Positions 27,746 through 37,404 are shown, counted from the first letter of the stretch. The stretch is 64,000 bases of DNA from Gemmata sp. (GCA_025055115.1 JANWYJ010000002.1:1-64000), one strand, 5' to 3'. The notes: a model not told the origin generated them from the sequence alone. Numbers and translations are program-made.

Positions 27746-28303
27746 GTGAAACAACCCACCATCACGGAACGTGTCCAAGCTGTTGCACTGTTGGTCCTCG
27801 ATGTGGACGGCGTTCTGACCGACGGCAGCATTGTGTATCTCGACGATGGCCGGGAAATGAAGCGTTTTCACGTTCGCGATGGCTCGGGCCTGAAGCTGTG
27901 GCACACTGCCGGCAAACAAACGGCCGTGATCTCCGGGCGGCATTCACCCGCCGTGAGCCGGCGGGCGGAAGAACTGGGCATTCAAAGAGTGATCCAAGGT
28001 TGCGACGACAAACGCGCTGGCTTGGCTGAAATTCTCAGCGCCTTACGACTGACGCCGCAGCAGGTCGCCGTGATCGGCGACGATCTTGCGGATGTGCCGC
28101 TGTTCCGAGATTGCGGTGTGGCCATCGCGGTAGCCGATGCCTGCCCCGAAGCCCGCGCGAGCGCCGATTACGTCACCCTGACGCGCGGCGGGCAAGGAGC
28201 TGTGCGGGAAGCCATCGAGTGGCTGCTGCAGCAGCAAGGACTCTGGGATCAACTGATCGCTCGTTACACACAGACCGCTCACGGAGAACCGAACCGGTGC
28301 TGA
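27746..28303 (+). CDS. kdsC: 3-deoxy-D-manno-octulosonate-8-phosphate phosphatase (KdsC)
   Basis: The 185-residue HAD-superfamily phosphatase is C0-type: short and without a cap domain. The catalytic motif is LDVDGVLTDG (D19 nucleophile, D21 acid/base), motif II is ISGR, motif III includes the Lys in DDKRAGL, and motif IV is IGDDLAD. It dephosphorylates Kdo-8-P to Kdo and acts as a tetramer in the cytoplasm. A GTG start at 27746 follows the kdsD stop by one base, so translation is coupled. Its last bases overlap the GTG of the next gene (28297). Confidence 0.9.
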   Translation: MKQPTITERVQAVALLVLDVDGVLTDGSIVYLDDGREMKRFHVRDGSGLKLWHTAGKQTAVISGRHSPAVSRRAEELGIQRVIQGCDDKRAGLAEILSALRLTPQQVAVIGDDLADVPLFRDCGVAIAVADACPEARASADYVTLTRGGQGAVREAIEWLLQQQGLWDQLIARYTQTAHGEPNRC

Positions 28304-31300
28304 CACCGCGGCGAACCCTGATGATGCTCGCCGGCTTTGTCCTCTTCGGCACGGCGTATTGGAGCTATTTCCAACTGCTCGGCTGGATCGACGGCCTGCC
28401 GCAATTGCCCGAGGAGATGAAGCAATGCGGTGATGGGACCTTCCGCCCCCCGGTACGCTCCACATCCCCGACCCAGCAGAAGTTGCTCGAGGCCTTTGGC
28501 GCCAATGCCCTCGAAACCGAGTATTCCCACTACCCGAACCAGTTCTCCTTTGTTTATGGCGATTCTTTGATCGTTGTGGCCGCCGGTCCCCTGCCGGCCA
28601 ACCCCAACTCCACCCGGGTACCTGTTGCTCCCTTCAGTGTCGCCATCTTCGGCAAACCCAAACCACTGCATCTGATGCAACCGGGGGAAGTCCCGGAAAT
28701 TAGCACCGTGCACTCGGATAAAGCCATTCTCGAGTTTGATCGGGAAATCAAAAGCCCCAATGATATGCGCACCGCCCGGCTGGTGCGGATGGAATTAGTC
28801 AGCGATGCCGAAATCGCCGGGCGTGACCCACGGGCCGGCCTGGTGCATATCACCAATAACCAACGTTCGCATGATCCCGACAATCGGCTCGTATTGCGGA
28901 CTCCCGGCCCCGTCTTCTACCGCGATGCCAACCTCGTGGCGGGAACCCCAGCGGCAGAAGGCCCCGATTTCTGGACCGATGCTCCGGTGGAAATCGTCGA
29001 TCAGCAGAATGTGCCCCGTCCGTTCGGTTCCACCGCGCCGACCACGGCACCGGCGAAAGGAACCGATCTGCGTGACCCGCAAGCGGTAGCGGATATTCTG
29101 GGCGGTCGCCGGGCTGCTCCCCCCACCGTCAGCGCCGTCGGTTTGCGGCTCTATCTGGTCACGGCGGCGAAATCGTCCCATCCGGCCTCGCCGCGCGGTC
29201 CCACCCGGGCCATTCACGGCGTTCGTCGTATTGAGTTTTTGGAAAAAGTCCTCGTGAACCTGTGGATCGATGGCCGGTCATCATGGGTTGGCCAGACGCC
29301 GCCAACGTCGCCGAACACCTCGAAAAACGCCCTGGTTTGCACACCTCCACCGGCGGCCTTGGCCGTCTTTGGCCCACGTGGACCAGCCGCCTATATGGTG
29401 CGACTCCACAACCGGGCCTTGCTGCAAATCGAGACGCGCGGCCCCTTCGCGTATGATGCGGAAAAAGCCATCGCGCGTTTCGATGTCGTCCCAGAATCCG
29501 ATCCGAATATTCCCAACGATGTCCAAGTTACACGGGTAACACCCCAGGAGCCGCCAAGTCATTTGTTCAGCCAAGTCTTAGAACTCGAATTCGATCACCA
29601 CCTCCCTCGCAACGGTCGGAGTGTGAGTCTGCCTACAATCAAGAAACTCCACGCCTGGACCTACACACCCGGACGCTTGCTCACGGTGACCTCCCACAGC
29701 GATAACATGCAAGCCTACGGTCACGATCTGGTCCACGATCGTGCCACACAGCGGACCATTCTCACCGGCGCACCACTGTATGTCCTACGCGATCAGAACG
29801 TCCTCACCGCCGGTCATCCGCAGCGGCCTGCGACCTTAACCACACAGCCTGGTCCCAAGCCCGGAGATCGCCTCCGCGTTACGGTTGAAGGTCCGGGTCG
29901 CGTTGAATTGTTCGACAAAGCCAGCAACACCAACACCCTAGCCGCCCGTTGGCAGACATCACTCGTGCAGACGAAAGATATTCTCGATGGTTTTGAGCAG
30001 GATTTGTTTATTTTCACCGACGCGGCCCAGTTTGAAGATGTGAAAGCCGACTATTGGCTGAAAGGAAACGTCCTGAAACTGTGGTTGCAGCCGACAGCAC
30101 GCCGCACTGACACTGACCCCGCTGTGGCTTTCGCAGCTCCGGTCGGTGGCTCGGCCAAGCCCTCCAAGGTGCAGGCGATGGGCAACGTCTCCAGCCATTC
30201 GGCCGATTTCGACATTGAACAAGCCGATCAACTCCATGTGTTCTTTTCCGATGCCCAACCGGGGCCGACGGAAGCCCTCCCACCACCGGACATCCCAAGA
30301 AAACCAATGCCCGACGGGCCCCCCACCCTCCCACCGAGCCAACCCGCTCCGGGGGGAGCAGCCGCGCCAGAACCCAAGCCCCCCGCCAAACCACCCATTA
30401 AGATTCGTGCCAAAGACATTCAAACATGGGTTCAGCGGATTGCCCGAGAACCCGACCCGAACCCCCCGGCGCCAGCACGGGCCGCCACGGTCAAATATCA
30501 ACTCGAACGCGCTCGCTGTGAAGACAACGTCAGCATCCATCAAGACGCAGCCGATGCCACCAAATCGCGGGGGATCGATATTCTGGCGCGGTTGTTGCTG
30601 ATCGATGGCGCAGCCGAAGGCCATATCCTGACCGTTTTTGGCTGGCCTGGTCGCCCGGCGGAAGTCCACCATGAAGAAATGTCGCTGATTGGTCCTGAAA
30701 TCAAGCTTGACCAGGTGCATAATGCCGCATCGGTGAAAGGTCGCGGGGCCTTGCGCATGCCCACCACCAGTGACCTGTCCGGCAGTCAGTTGAAAGAATC
30801 AGAAATTGTCGTGATTCATTGGCGCGACAGCATGGACTTCAAGGGGGCCTTGCGCTGTGCGGAATTCGAGGGCAAGGTCTCAGCCACCCAGGGGCATTCG
30901 TGGGTATTGTGCCACACCATGCACATCACCTTCGACCAACCGATCTATTTCAATACCACACAACGCCAAGCGGCCGAAAAGGGTGCGAAACCCAAAATCG
31001 AGACCGTCCGCTGCTACCCCGCCCCCGGCGATGCGATCGACGATCGACAGGAACTGCGTGTCAGTTACCGTCAGGTTGAAGTCGATGAGACAGGCAAAAT
31101 TCTCAAAACGCAACAACTCGATGCTGTGGAACTGCGGGTTGAAGCCCAGGTGCAAGACGGCGACGGGAAGGGGAAATACCGCCGCGTCACCGCTTTTGGC
31201 CCTGGAGAAGTCCGTATCTGGCAACCCGGCGACAAGAACCTCGCCGGACCACTGCCCCCACCAGCCCCAGCTGCAACCACCACACCCCCGGTCCGCGAAG

Positions 31301-31776
31301 TCGAAATGCAACTGACGATTGTCACCTTCAATCGAACAATGGTCGCAATCGACAAGGGGAAAATTTTCCAACAAGCCACCTTCACCGACACCGTCACCGC
31401 GTTTCACGTCCCAGCGCCCACGGACAACGTGACGGTTTCACGACAGAACCTCCCCCGAGGCGGTATTCTGTTGACGTGCAACAAAGAATTGGTCGTCTGG
31501 AGCCAAAAGAAGGCGAATGAACCAACCGTGCAGCGCCTGGATGCCGTGGGTAACGCTTATTTACGATCCGATGATTACGAGGGTTGGGGCGAAAAAATCA
31601 GTAACGACGGCCATCTGGTGCGCTTGGAAGGCCACAAATCGACCCCGGCACGGATCATGAACCGCTTCCATCGCGGCAACGATCAGCTCGGTGAAATCAT
31701 CACCTACGATCGCGCTACGGGTGCCTTCAAGGTCGTGAAAAGTTACGGGGGCACGCTCAGCACGGCCCCACGCTGA
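28297..31776 (+). CDS. Very large LptC/LptA-like envelope protein
   Basis: The 1159-residue product begins at GTG 28297, with a GGAG about ten bases upstream. The longer open frame back to 28111 lies inside kdsC. One membrane anchor follows (LMMLAGFVLFGTAYWSYFQ). Nearly all the rest is beta-strand-rich, with repeats of the type seen in OstA/LptA domains, for example VQRLDAVGNAYLRSDDYEG, LVRLEGHKS and VRCAEFEGKVSAT, and Pro-rich linkers near residues 670-720. Its place behind kdsD-kdsC equals that of lptC-lptA in E. coli, so a role in moving LPS across the periplasm is likely. Typical LptC and LptA have about 190 residues, so this would be a fused, expanded bridge. No lptB follows here. Confidence 0.7.
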   Translation: MLTPRRTLMMLAGFVLFGTAYWSYFQLLGWIDGLPQLPEEMKQCGDGTFRPPVRSTSPTQQKLLEAFGANALETEYSHYPNQFSFVYGDSLIVVAAGPLPANPNSTRVPVAPFSVAIFGKPKPLHLMQPGEVPEISTVHSDKAILEFDREIKSPNDMRTARLVRMELVSDAEIAGRDPRAGLVHITNNQRSHDPDNRLVLRTPGPVFYRDANLVAGTPAAEGPDFWTDAPVEIVDQQNVPRPFGSTAPTTAPAKGTDLRDPQAVADILGGRRAAPPTVSAVGLRLYLVTAAKSSHPASPRGPTRAIHGVRRIEFLEKVLVNLWIDGRSSWVGQTPPTSPNTSKNALVCTPPPAALAVFGPRGPAAYMVRLHNRALLQIETRGPFAYDAEKAIARFDVVPESDPNIPNDVQVTRVTPQEPPSHLFSQVLELEFDHHLPRNGRSVSLPTIKKLHAWTYTPGRLLTVTSHSDNMQAYGHDLVHDRATQRTILTGAPLYVLRDQNVLTAGHPQRPATLTTQPGPKPGDRLRVTVEGPGRVELFDKASNTNTLAARWQTSLVQTKDILDGFEQDLFIFTDAAQFEDVKADYWLKGNVLKLWLQPTARRTDTDPAVAFAAPVGGSAKPSKVQAMGNVSSHSADFDIEQADQLHVFFSDAQPGPTEALPPPDIPRKPMPDGPPTLPPSQPAPGGAAAPEPKPPAKPPIKIRAKDIQTWVQRIAREPDPNPPAPARAATVKYQLERARCEDNVSIHQDAADATKSRGIDILARLLLIDGAAEGHILTVFGWPGRPAEVHHEEMSLIGPEIKLDQVHNAASVKGRGALRMPTTSDLSGSQLKESEIVVIHWRDSMDFKGALRCAEFEGKVSATQGHSWVLCHTMHITFDQPIYFNTTQRQAAEKGAKPKIETVRCYPAPGDAIDDRQELRVSYRQVEVDETGKILKTQQLDAVELRVEAQVQDGDGKGKYRRVTAFGPGEVRIWQPGDKNLAGPLPPPAPAATTTPPVREVEMQLTIVTFNRTMVAIDKGKIFQQATFTDTVTAFHVPAPTDNVTVSRQNLPRGGILLTCNKELVVWSQKKANEPTVQRLDAVGNAYLRSDDYEGWGEKISNDGHLVRLEGHKSTPARIMNRFHRGNDQLGEIITYDRATGAFKVVKSYGGTLSTAPR

Positions 31777-31789
31777 GCTGCGACGCAGT

Positions 31790-32101
31790 TCACCTGACAT
31801 CCGCCGGCCGAGTTGGTTGGCTCGCACCCAAGCCCACAACAGTGGTCCATTCGCGCACTGTCCATTTTTTCACAAGTCCGTTAACGACATACGGATCACC
31901 AGCAACAAACTCATAAACCGGTTGCGGCGAATCGCAGGCAAACAGCAGCACTGCCCCATCAACAGGATGGGCGAAAGCCCCACCTAGCACCAGCACTCCC
32001 CGCTCCACTGCCGCCCACGCATGCGCCAAGTGGGCCGCCCGGTAGGGTTGCCGCCGCTGTTCATAATCCGCCACAGTTTCGTAAAAGAGCAGGTAATGCA
32101 T
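31790..32101 (-). CDS. YCII-domain protein
   Basis: The 103-residue protein begins at ATG 32101, because MHYLLFYETVADYEQRRQPYRAAHL is the typical YCII start; upstream residues in the open frame do not look native. The YCII fold is a ferredoxin-like alpha/beta barrel with an active-site His-Asp pair. Here H at residue 17 or 20 and DPYVVNGLV, similar to DPF...G, fit. Members act in diverse catabolic or stress pathways and the substrate is unknown. It is convergent with the LptC/LptA-like gene and divergent from the small lipoprotein. Confidence 0.7.
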   Translation of the reverse strand: MHYLLFYETVADYEQRRQPYRAAHLAHAWAAVERGVLVLGGAFAHPVDGAVLLFACDSPQPVYEFVAGDPYVVNGLVKKWTVREWTTVVGLGASQPTRPADVR

Positions 32102-32274
32102 CACCACAAACTCGGCAAAGATGGAACAATCCGTATCGAACGTGGCTCCGCTGGCACCGATCGAGAAGTTCCTTTGGGCCGTAAGGCCAAGGGGCGTCGA
32201 TGGTGTTTTTTGCATTGGTTGGATGCCATGCCAGGTCACGACGATCTGGAGTTTCTTGTCACGGAAGGAATCCC

Positions 32275-32382
32275 ATGCGCAAGGTGTTCATGGCTTTGGT
32301 TGTTGTCGCCGTCACACTTGGTGGTATCAGTGGTTGCAAGTCGAACGGCGGTGCAACCAGCGGTTGCTCATGCGGCCGTTAG
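32275..32382 (+). CDS. Small lipoprotein of 35 residues
   Basis: The reading frame MRKVFMALVVVAVTLGG-ISGC has a typical lipobox (ISGC, Cys at residue 20). Behind it are only 15 residues, rich in Ser, Gly and Cys, and one TAG stop. AAGGAA ends four bases before the ATG at 32275. A strong intrinsic terminator follows 20 bases after the stop, so it is a self-contained transcription unit. Such very short lipoproteins exist in planctomycetes without known function. The in-frame ATG at 32200 would add residues unlike a signal peptide and is rejected. Confidence 0.7.
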   Translation: MRKVFMALVVVAVTLGGISGCKSNGGATSGCSCGR

Positions 32383-32401
32383 ACCATTGCCGCCCGCAAC
32401 G

Positions 32402-32439
32402 GCGGGAGTGAGAGGAAGCGCTCACTCCCGCGATTTTTT
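32402..32439 (+). terminator. Intrinsic terminator of the small lipoprotein gene
   Basis: An 11-bp perfect stem (GCGGGAGTGAG with CTCACTCCCGC) closes an 8-base loop and is followed by CGA and six T. The T run lies on the plus strand, so it works for the small lipoprotein gene and not for the minus-strand SDR gene. Confidence 0.9.
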
Positions 32440-32498
32440 AGCACAATTTTTCTCAAAGCGATTTGCTTTCCGAGCCACGATAGCGCATAATTGTACAG

Positions 32499-33257
32499 CT
32501 AGTAAGTCGCCCGTCCGCCGCTGATGTCAAAACAAAAGCCGGTGGTGAAGCTGCATTCGGAACTTGCCAAAAAGTGCACAAGTGCCGCGACTTCCTCGGG
32601 TTTGCCGGTTCGGCCGAGGGGAATTTTCGATAGCATCATGTTGATTTGCGCCTGATCGAGTTGATCGAGAATCGGCGTCTGGATAACCGCGGGAGAAACG
32701 CTGTTCACACAGATATCTCCCTTGCCCACCAACTCTTTGGACAGCGATTTTGTCAGGGCGATCACTGCGGCCTTACTGGCCGAGTAGGGCGCCATCTTCG
32801 GGTTGCCCTCTTTGCCCGCAATACTGGCGATATTCACAATCCGTCCGTACTTGCGCTCAATCATGGAGGGCAGCACGGCTTTGCAGCAGAGGACCACACC
32901 GATGACGTTGATATTGAAGACGTATTCCCAATCTTCGCGAACACTTTCCCAAACGGGCACATCGCGACCTTTGCGGCTCGCGACCCCAGCGTTATTGACG
33001 AGGATATCGACGGGGCCAGCTTGGCTGACAATTTCCCGGAAAACCCGGTCCACATCGGTTTCCTTGGTCAGGTCGCCCACCAGGGGTATTCCGGCGATCT
33101 CCCGAGCCACACGCTGGGCGTTTTCGCCGTTGATGTCGAAGACACCCACCTTGGCTCCCGCGGCCGCTAAGCGACGGCAGATCGCTTCGCCGATGCCTTG
33201 CCCCCCTCCAGTCACCACTGCGACTTTCCCATCGAGCCGGAAAAAGTTCGTCGACAC
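32499..33257 (-). CDS. SDR-family NAD(P)-dependent oxidoreductase
   Basis: The roughly 252-residue classical short-chain dehydrogenase has the cofactor motif TGGGQGIGEA, the NNAGVA strand motif, the catalytic Ser in SIAGKEGNPK, and Y-x3-K in YSASKAAV, with FLASSECSFTTGFCFDISGG at the C-terminus. It is similar to FabG and to 3-ketoacyl/3-hydroxy-type reductases of catabolic pathways. Its substrate cannot be named. The GTG at 33257 has AGGTG five bases upstream; the in-frame ATG at 33269 is an alternative that adds four residues. It is monocistronic on the minus strand and divergent from the NYN/OST-HTH gene. Confidence 0.8.
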   Translation of the reverse strand: MSTNFFRLDGKVAVVTGGGQGIGEAICRRLAAAGAKVGVFDINGENAQRVAREIAGIPLVGDLTKETDVDRVFREIVSQAGPVDILVNNAGVASRKGRDVPVWESVREDWEYVFNINVIGVVLCCKAVLPSMIERKYGRIVNIASIAGKEGNPKMAPYSASKAAVIALTKSLSKELVGKGDICVNSVSPAVIQTPILDQLDQAQINMMLSKIPLGRTGKPEEVAALVHFLASSECSFTTGFCFDISGGRATY

Positions 33258-33405
33258 GTTGCACCTCATCAGGGAATCAACAGCACGGTTGGTGAATTCG
33301 TTGTAGCTTCTTTGGCTCGGCTTGGCCTTCCCCTCGGTGCGATGGTTTCGCACAATACTTATGGTGTCGATTGGCCATCCCTCTAGCCGCTAGAGTAGTC
33401 AGGGT

Positions 33406-34740
33406 ATGAAATCGCATCGTGCCAGCGACGGAGAACGGTCGCTCGCCGTGTTTATCGACTTTGAAAATCTCGGAATGGGCTTCAACAATCGCCGCGATCG
33501 CTTCGACATCAATAAGGTTCTCGAACGATTGGTGGAAAAGGGTAAGATTGTCACCAAAAAAGCCTACGCCGATTGGAGCCGCTTTGCCAGCTACACCAGT
33601 GCGCTGCATGAAGCCGCGATTGATCTGATCGAGATTCCGCGCCGCGGTGTCAGCGGCAAAAACTCGGCCGACATTCGCCTGGTGGTAGATGCTATCGACC
33701 TCGCTTACTCGAAAGACCATATCGATACGTTCGTTATCGTGTCTGGAGATAGTGATTTCTCCCCCTTGGTATCGAAATTGAAGGAGCTGGGCAAACATGT
33801 GATCGGTGTTGGCTTGGCAGACGCCACCTCCGACCTGCTTCGCGACAATTGCGATGAATTCATCTACTACGAAGACCTCGACCGGGCACCCATCATCCCC
33901 GTTGCGGTCAACGATTCCATACCCGAGAAAAAGCGTAAGGTCTTCGCTTTGTTGCTCGATTCTCTGCTAGCCCTGCGTCGAGAAAACAAAGAAATTATCT
34001 ATTCCTCGATGTTGAAAGATACTATCAAACGCAAGAAGCCCTCATTCAATGAAGGTTATTATGGTTATAGAACTTTTAGCGAGCTTCTCGAAGACGCTCA
34101 GCGTGAAGGTCTGTTGGAATTAGAGAAGCACAAAGCCAGCGGTATGTATATTGTGACGCGTTTTGGATTAGAAATGCAATCCGCAGCTGCGCCGGGACCA
34201 TCGTCCCGGAATGGCGGTGAGCCAAAGAAAGTTGCCGAGCTGCCCAAACCTGTGACCATTGCCGAGAAACGACTGTTGGCCGGGTTGCCTCCAGCAGTCT
34301 CCAGACCGCAAACCCCGCCACTTCCGACGGCGGAAACCGAAACGCCCAATCCCCCCACGGATCGACCATTAGGCCGAGCTTTGGTGGAAGATTTTGAAGT
34401 CCTGGACGATGAAGACCCCGACGTTGTCCCCAGCTATGGAGCCACCCCACAAGCAGATCGCCCAACGTCAACTACGCGATCGTCTCCCCGCAACCGCAGC
34501 TCACAATCGACCACGAGTGAAACCACTAGTGGAACACCGAAGGCGGGCACAACAAAATCCCGATCCTCAACGAAACCATCCTCGAGCCGCGGTACTCGGG
34601 GCCAACGCAATCGCCCCTCCACCAAGCCCGAATCGGAGTTGTCATCGCCACCACCAGCCCCGCCCGCCCCTAGCCCACTGATAATCCCACCTCCGGCTCC
34701 CGATCACGATGAAGACGATTTTGGCGCCGGACTCGATTGA
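33406..34740 (+). CDS. NYN-domain ribonuclease-like protein with OST-HTH domain
   Basis: The 444-residue protein has an N-terminal NYN (LabA/DUF88, PIN-like) domain, residues 10-155, with acidic metal-site candidates D18 (FIDFEN), D89 (NSADIRL), D115 and D117 (SGDSDFSPL). An OST-HTH/LOTUS RNA-binding domain follows at about 167-250 (KDTIKRKKPSFNEGYYGYRTFSELLE). The C-terminal 180 residues are Pro/Ser/Thr-rich and disordered, ending acidic. NYN-OST-HTH proteins are thought to be RNA-directed nucleases or RNA-binding regulators in the cytoplasm. The length of the disordered tail is unusual. It is monocistronic. Confidence 0.8.
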   Translation: MKSHRASDGERSLAVFIDFENLGMGFNNRRDRFDINKVLERLVEKGKIVTKKAYADWSRFASYTSALHEAAIDLIEIPRRGVSGKNSADIRLVVDAIDLAYSKDHIDTFVIVSGDSDFSPLVSKLKELGKHVIGVGLADATSDLLRDNCDEFIYYEDLDRAPIIPVAVNDSIPEKKRKVFALLLDSLLALRRENKEIIYSSMLKDTIKRKKPSFNEGYYGYRTFSELLEDAQREGLLELEKHKASGMYIVTRFGLEMQSAAAPGPSSRNGGEPKKVAELPKPVTIAEKRLLAGLPPAVSRPQTPPLPTAETETPNPPTDRPLGRALVEDFEVLDDEDPDVVPSYGATPQADRPTSTTRSSPRNRSSQSTTSETTSGTPKAGTTKSRSSTKPSSSRGTRGQRNRPSTKPESELSSPPPAPPAPSPLIIPPPAPDHDEDDFGAGLD

Positions 34741-34824
34741 CAAAAAGCGATTTGACCCTCGACATACCCCCTCGATGGCTGATCGGTTATACTAATTTCG
34801 TCCATTTTGGGAGGCCCTCCACCA

Positions 34825-37404
34825 ATGATGCACCAAGGCCATTTCGTAACGATGATCGCAGCGCTCATCATCACGGCTGCTTTTTCCATCACGCCACTGG
34901 CGGCCCAACAACCAGCCAAACCATCGGCGGAACCCCCTGCGACCGATCCGGCCACTATGAAAGTGGCCAAAGGCTTCAAGGTAGAACTGCTCTACTCCGT
35001 TCCCAAAGAGCAGATGGGATCGTGGGTGTGTATGTGTGTGGACCCCAAGGGGCGGTTGATTGTTTCTGATCAGTATGGCCCTCTCTATCGAGTCACGGTT
35101 CCCCCCGTTGGAACTGCAGGGACTGTCCAGGTCGAACCAATTCCGGCACCAATTGGTTCAGCCCAGGGGCTGTTGTGGGCCTTCGACGCTCTCTATGTGA
35201 TGGTGAACAGTTCCGGCAAAGGAAAGAATAGCGCCTCGGGTTTGTATCGAGTTACCTCATCGAAAAATGACGATACCTTGGATCGAGTCGAGCTGTTGCG
35301 GACTTTGGAAGGTGGTGGCGGCGAACACGGACCGCATGCACTGCTGCTACACCCTGACGGAAAACGAATCACCGTCGTTTGCGGCAATCAGACCAAACTG
35401 ACAAAGTATGATACCACACTCGTTCCACCCGTTTGGGGCGAAGATCATCTTCTACCACGACTGCCCGACGGCAATGGTTTCATGAAAGGGGTTTTAGGCC
35501 CCGGCGGCGCCATCTACAACGTCACACCGGATGGCCAAAAATGGGAACTCTTCAGTGTGGGTTTCCGCAACCAGTATGATGCGGCCTACAATCGTCAAGG
35601 CGATCTGTTTACCTACGATGCCGATATGGAATGGGACTTCAACACCCCGTGGTATCGGCCAACACGTGTCTGTTTCGTCACACCCGGTAGTGAGTTTGGT
35701 TGGCGGAATGGAGCAGGCAAACGACCGGAATACTATATCGACAATGTCCCGCCGGTGTTGAACGTGGGTCCTGGTTCGCCCACCGGTGTTTGTTTTGGTT
35801 ATGGTGCGAAATTCCCAGCTAAATATCAAGAGGCCTTCTACATATGCGACTGGAGTTATGGTAAACTTTATGCTGTTCATCTCACACCTTATGGCAGTAC
35901 CTACAAAGGCGAATTAGAAGAATTTATCACCGGTACACCACTTCCTCTCACGGATATTGTTATCAATCCTCATGATGGTGCTATGTATTTCACTATCGGT
36001 GGCCGACGAACAAAAAGTGGTCTCTACCGAGTAACGTATATCGGCAATGAATCCACGGCCCCGTCCTCGGTGACGGTCAAGAACCCATTACCACAAGAAA
36101 AACTCGCTTTTGACACCATTCGGACACTCGGACAAAAAGAAGGCGACATCGACTACGCAAAAATTCTCGAATTACTTCCTAAGGCCGGGCGCATGGGAGA
36201 AATGGAGGCACGCCGGATTCTGGAATTACATCCTAACGGTGCCTGGCGGCGGATGGCCTTCACGACCACCGATCCGACCACCGCAGCGCATGCCTTGCTC
36301 GCCCATATCCGTGTCAATACCCATTGTCCACAACACAAGCCCAATGCGCCCGCGGTGTCTGAAGCGTTCGTTGAGGAGATTCTTCAAGCCCTGGCCAAAT
36401 TCGATTTCGAGAAACTCACCGATCAACAAAAGCTCGACATCATTCGTGTGTACCATGTCCTTTTCAACCGTTGCGGTGCGCCGACATCTGCGCAACGCCA
36501 GGCGTGGCTCAAAAAGTATCGTCCACATTTCCCCGATCGTAACCGCTTCGTAAACGGTGAAATGCTGCAGGTTTTCGTGTACTTGCAAGATGAAACCATC
36601 GCCCCTAAAGCGATGCAACTCCTTCGGGAAGCACCAACGCAAGAAGAGCAACTGGAATACGTTCGCGCTCTGCGAATGCTCAAAGCCGGATGGACGCCCG
36701 AGCTTCGCAAAGAATACTTCACATGGTTTATCAAGGCGGCCAACTACAAAGGGGGCAGTAGCTTCCAAGGCTTTCTACGCCTGATTAAAGCCGATGCCCT
36801 GGCCACTCTCACGGAGGAAGAAAAGATCGCGTTGAAGGACATCATCAACGCCAACCCGGCCAGCGTGAAATTACCTGATGAACCGACCCGACCCTTTGTC
36901 AAGGCCTACAAGATGGATGATCTTGTGCCGCTTTTGGAGAAAGGGTTGCAATCCGGGCGGGATTTTGACCGCGGGCGGAAAATCTTTGCTGCCGCGAAAT
37001 GCTTCGCGTGTCACCGCTATGACAACGAAGGCGGGAGTAATGGACCAGACCTCACCGGAGTCGCCGGCCGTTTCAGCCCTCGTGACTTATTGGAGTCGAT
37101 CATCGACCCCAGTAAAGAAATCAGTGATCAGTACGCCGCGGTTGAGATTCGCACGGTGGATGAACGCGTCATTACCGGACGCATTGTGAATCTCAATTCC
37201 GATGATGTGATGGTCAATACTGATATGCTCAATCCTGGAGGAACTGTGCGTGTCAATCGCAGGCAGATCGAATCCATTCGTCCCTCGAAGATTTCGATGA
37301 TGCCTGCCGGATTGCTCGATACTTTCAAGGAAGATGAAATTCTCGATCTACTAGCCTATATGCTTTCACGCGGCGATCGTCATCATACGATGTTTAAGAA
37401 GTGA
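34825..37404 (+). CDS. PVC-type cytochrome: beta-propeller, HEAT-like helices and C-terminal c-haem domain
   Basis: The 859-residue protein starts at ATG 34825, with GGGAGG ten bases upstream and a signal peptide ending in PLAAQQ. The N-terminal half is a glucose-dehydrogenase-like propeller (GFKVELLYSVPKEQMGSWVCM, LLWAFDALYVMVN, LFTYDADMEWDFN, WRNGAGKRPEYYIDN). The middle is helical. The C-terminus has one c-type haem site, CFACH near residue 730, with a following GRFSPRDLLESIIDPSKEISDQYA segment typical of the PVC haem-binding domain. It is a periplasmic, probably sugar- or polymer-oxidising or electron-accepting protein; the substrate is unknown. A TATACT element at 34788-34793 may be a -10 box. 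Confidence 0.85.
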   Translation: MMHQGHFVTMIAALIITAAFSITPLAAQQPAKPSAEPPATDPATMKVAKGFKVELLYSVPKEQMGSWVCMCVDPKGRLIVSDQYGPLYRVTVPPVGTAGTVQVEPIPAPIGSAQGLLWAFDALYVMVNSSGKGKNSASGLYRVTSSKNDDTLDRVELLRTLEGGGGEHGPHALLLHPDGKRITVVCGNQTKLTKYDTTLVPPVWGEDHLLPRLPDGNGFMKGVLGPGGAIYNVTPDGQKWELFSVGFRNQYDAAYNRQGDLFTYDADMEWDFNTPWYRPTRVCFVTPGSEFGWRNGAGKRPEYYIDNVPPVLNVGPGSPTGVCFGYGAKFPAKYQEAFYICDWSYGKLYAVHLTPYGSTYKGELEEFITGTPLPLTDIVINPHDGAMYFTIGGRRTKSGLYRVTYIGNESTAPSSVTVKNPLPQEKLAFDTIRTLGQKEGDIDYAKILELLPKAGRMGEMEARRILELHPNGAWRRMAFTTTDPTTAAHALLAHIRVNTHCPQHKPNAPAVSEAFVEEILQALAKFDFEKLTDQQKLDIIRVYHVLFNRCGAPTSAQRQAWLKKYRPHFPDRNRFVNGEMLQVFVYLQDETIAPKAMQLLREAPTQEEQLEYVRALRMLKAGWTPELRKEYFTWFIKAANYKGGSSFQGFLRLIKADALATLTEEEKIALKDIINANPASVKLPDEPTRPFVKAYKMDDLVPLLEKGLQSGRDFDRGRKIFAAAKCFACHRYDNEGGSNGPDLTGVAGRFSPRDLLESIIDPSKEISDQYAAVEIRTVDERVITGRIVNLNSDDVMVNTDMLNPGGTVRVNRRQIESIRPSKISMMPAGLLDTFKEDEILDLLAYMLSRGDRHHTMFKK

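Noticed and set aside
28111-28296. Longer start for the LptC/LptA-like gene
   Set aside because: This part lies inside kdsC in another frame and would add Arg-rich, non-membrane residues before the real anchor.
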